Position numbers and translations under genes: made by a program. The notes below the pieces were generated by a model. The model searched no databases, was not told the DNA's origin, and saw only the letters and a list, made by a program, of their open reading frames with translations. Shown piece after piece: positions 62,049 to 64,000 of a stretch of 64,000 nucleotides of DNA. How positions within the stretch are numbered: position 1 is the stretch's first letter; each line of letters opens with the position of its first letter. Origin of the DNA: Oscillospiraceae bacterium (GTDB lineage: Bacteria; Bacillota; Clostridia; Oscillospirales; Ruminococcaceae); the NCBI GenBank assembly GCA_024404875.1, contig JAKSPK010000005.1:29608-93607 (forward strand), given 5' to 3'.

Positions 62049-64000
62049 TTGGACAGAAACAATGAACGCCCCGGCAAGGGTGCAAAGAGCAATCTTCAGC
62101 GCGGAAAATCACAGCGCGGCGGAGTTCCGCTCGCAAGCATCGGCAGAAAGATCCTGCCGGCTGAACTTGTCAGCGAAAAAATCGAAAAGAAAAAACAGAG
62201 ACCGAAGACGAACGCTCCGGCAGCAGTCGCAAAAAAAGTCAGTGCAGAAGGCTCCGGCAAGCAATCCTCCGCAGTCAGGACAGCAGGCGTACAGCGTGCG
62301 CCGCAGCGTCAGAGCAGCGGAGAGCGGAACGAAAAGCAGTCCCGCGCCAAGACTCCCGTGAAGATTATCCCGCTCGGCGGTCTCGGCGAGATCGGCAAGA
62401 ACATGACCGTCATCGAATGCGCGAACGATATGTTTATCATCGACTGCGGCCTTGCCTTTCCGGACTCTGAGATGCTTGGCGTCGATCTGGTCATTCCGGA
62501 CTTCACTTATGTGGAGCGGAATGCGGATAAGCTGCGCGGCATCGTTCTGACACACGGCCACGAGGATCACATCGGAGGCCTTGCCTATTTTCTGAAGAAG
62601 ATCAATACGCCGGTCTACGGCACCCGCCTGACGCTTGCTCTCGTTGAAGCAAAGCTCAAGGAGCATCAGCTTACCGGCAAGGTGCAGCTCAATGTCGTAC
62701 AGCCGCGCCGGACGATCCGCATGGGATGCATGGCGGTTGAACTGATCCATGTCAACCACTCAATCCCGGATTCTGTCGGCATGGCGATTCATACTCCGGC
62801 TGGCGTCATCGTCCACACGGGCGACTTCAAGGTCGATTTCTCGCCGATTGACGGCGGCATCATTGACCTCGGCCGCTTCGGTGAGCTGGGCAGCCGCGGT
62901 GTTCTGGCACTCATGGCGGATTCTACGAATGCCGAACGTGCAGGCTATACCCCGACAGAGCGCAAGGTCGGCGAATCCTTTGATAAGCTGTTCGCGGAGG
63001 CCGAAGGCAAGCGCATCATCATCGCGACTTTCTCCTCGAATATCCATCGCGTCCAGCAGATCATCGACCATGCGGAGAACAGCGGCCGAAAGGTCGCGAT
63101 CTTCGGCAGGAGCATGATTAATGTCATCACGATCGCACGCGAGCTGGGATATCTCAATGTCAAGGACGGCACGATCATTGACATCGACCTTATGAACCGC
63201 TTCCCCGCAGAGAAGATTGTGCTCATCACAACCGGCAGTCAGGGCGAGCCGATGTCCGCGCTGACACGCATGGCGATGGGCGACCACAAAAAGGTAAGCA
63301 TTACGCCGCAGGATTTCATTATCATCTCTGCTACGCCGATTCCCGGCAATGAGAAATATGTCACGCGCGTTGTGAATGAGCTGATGAAATCCGGTGCACG
63401 CGTCGTCTATGAAAGAATGTATGATGTCCATGTCTCCGGTCACGCCTGCCAGGAGGAGCTGAAGCTGATGCTCTCGCTGGTCAAGCCGAAGTATTTCATT
63501 CCGGTTCACGGCGAATACAAGCATCTGAAAAAGCATACCGAGCTTGCAGTAGGCATTGGCATGGAACGCGATCATATCATCGTCGGACAGATCGGCGATG
63601 TGATCGAAACGAACGGCATTGATATGCGCATCACCGGTCAGGTCCCTGCGGGCAGAGTGCTGGTGGACGGTCTCGGCGTCGGCGATGTCGGCTCGATCGT
63701 GCTGCGCGACAGAAAGCATCTGGCACAGGACGGCCTCATCATCGTTGTGATCGGCATTGACCGCTCCGAAAACGAGATCGTTTCCGGACCTGAGCTGATC
63801 TCCAGAGGATTTGTCTATGTCCGCGAGGCAGAGGAGCTGATGGATGAAGCGAGACTGCTGCTGACGGAAACGCTCGATCAGTGCAATGCTTCCGCGCTCC
63901 GTGACTGGAACGGGCTCAAGGGCAAACTGCGCGATGTGCTTTCGGATTATATCTTCCAGAAGACCAAGCGTTCACCGATGATCCTGCCGATCATCATGGA
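62049..64000 (+). CDS. rnj: Ribonuclease J (beta-CASP metallo-beta-lactamase), 3' end outside window
   Basis: At least 650 codons; the frame is open to the right edge. A Lys/Arg/Gln/Ala-rich N-terminal extension of about 104 residues precedes the conserved start VKIIPLGGLGEIGKNM. Catalytic motif THGHEDHIGG (about residues 168-177), then HTGDFKVDF, ADSTNAERAGYT, IFGRSMINV and PVHGEYKHL, all typical of RNase J. It is an endo/5'-exoribonuclease of Gram-positive mRNA decay. I chose TTG 62049 because GTGAGG lies about 8 nt upstream and no ATG is in frame before the catalytic domain. Whether it is J1 or J2 cannot be said. Confidence 0.93.
   Translation, partial: MDRNNERPGKGAKSNLQRGKSQRGGVPLASIGRKILPAELVSEKIEKKKQRPKTNAPAAVAKKVSAEGSGKQSSAVRTAGVQRAPQRQSSGERNEKQSRAKTPVKIIPLGGLGEIGKNMTVIECANDMFIIDCGLAFPDSEMLGVDLVIPDFTYVERNADKLRGIVLTHGHEDHIGGLAYFLKKINTPVYGTRLTLALVEAKLKEHQLTGKVQLNVVQPRRTIRMGCMAVELIHVNHSIPDSVGMAIHTPAGVIVHTGDFKVDFSPIDGGIIDLGRFGELGSRGVLALMADSTNAERAGYTPTERKVGESFDKLFAEAEGKRIIIATFSSNIHRVQQIIDHAENSGRKVAIFGRSMINVITIARELGYLNVKDGTIIDIDLMNRFPAEKIVLITTGSQGEPMSALTRMAMGDHKKVSITPQDFIIISATPIPGNEKYVTRVVNELMKSGARVVYERMYDVHVSGHACQEELKLMLSLVKPKYFIPVHGEYKHLKKHTELAVGIGMERDHIIVGQIGDVIETNGIDMRITGQVPAGRVLVDGLGVGDVGSIVLRDRKHLAQDGLIIVVIGIDRSENEIVSGPELISRGFVYVREAEELMDEARLLLTETLDQCNASALRDWNGLKGKLRDVLSDYIFQKTKRSPMILPIIM

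Noticed and set aside
1-64000. CRISPR arrays, insertion sequences, prophage genes, tRNA or rRNA genes
   Set aside because: None was recognised on reading both strands; short structured RNAs could still be missed without a covariance-model search.

Overview
The window looks like the chromosome of an anaerobic, Gram-positive, cellulosome-forming Ruminococcus (Oscillospiraceae; R. flavefaciens / R. champanellensis type). The evidence is a secreted cohesin-dockerin protein like the ScaC adaptor scaffoldins, two dockerin-bearing glycoside hydrolases (a tandem GH16 lichenase and a GH5 mannanase-like enzyme), BspA-type leucine-rich-repeat surface proteins, bifunctional AdhE, Na+-pump decarboxylase subunits, formate-THF ligase, and Firmicutes gene orders such as DUF2953-ytfJ-rluB and recJ-relA-MBL. 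G+C is moderate to high by eye. I saw no tRNA, rRNA, insertion sequence, prophage or CRISPR array. The species assignment is inference.

Layout. 1-5.9 kb: end of an aguB-like amidase gene, then on the minus strand a predicted ADP-ribosyltransferase behind aroF, an APH-like kinase and adhE. 6.1-7.9 kb: decarboxylase beta and gamma subunits (minus). 8.4-12.7 kb: DUF2953, ytfJ, rluB (plus), a NUDIX hydrolase (minus), DUF1015 (plus). 13.0-18.5 kb: an operon of two LRR surface proteins, a GT-C-like membrane protein and a GT2 glycosyltransferase. 18.6-23.2 kb: a small export protein (minus) and a Nat-type ABC transporter trio. 23.5-33.0 kb: rpsB-tsf, the cohesin-dockerin scaffoldin, glyA, a CPA2 antiporter, maf, an MBL hydrolase, prfB, rimM, trmD. 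33.4-39.7 kb: HPr, then on the minus strand SpoIVB, a CobO-type adenosyltransferase, and a vWA lipoprotein / small membrane protein / ECF sigma / membrane anti-sigma cluster. 39.8-44.5 kb: fhs, a vanX-like remnant, putP and a broken dpaA. 44.3-49.6 kb: an N-acetylhexosamine kinase plus UDP-sugar pyrophosphorylase pair (minus), an AraC regulator (minus) and the divergent GH16-dockerin gene. 49.8-57.8 kb: an isochorismatase-fold protein, MBL hydrolase, relA, SHOCT protein, recJ and a Wzz-like protein (all minus). 58.1-64 kb: an unknown helical protein, a flavin-fold protein, the GH5-dockerin gene (minus) and RNase J, which runs off the window.

How the genes relate. Housekeeping modules for translation, the stringent response, one-carbon metabolism and fermentation are interleaved with single cellulosome genes rather than one cellulosome cluster. 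The scaffoldin could act as an adaptor between enzymes such as the GH16 and GH5 proteins and larger scaffoldins encoded elsewhere. Sporulation genes survive patchily (ytfJ, spoIVB intact; dpaA lost its C-terminal third). Most attractive for follow-up: an ECF sigma gene interrupted by one in-frame TAA with its downstream codons and its ATGA overlap with the anti-sigma gene preserved; the lone ADP-ribosyltransferase; the LRR-LRR-GT operon; the 21-bp-period repeats upstream of the GH5 gene; and mutually exclusive hairpin arms after trmD.

No database search or structure prediction was run. Family names rest on motif and sequence recognition, and start codons were chosen by ribosome binding site.
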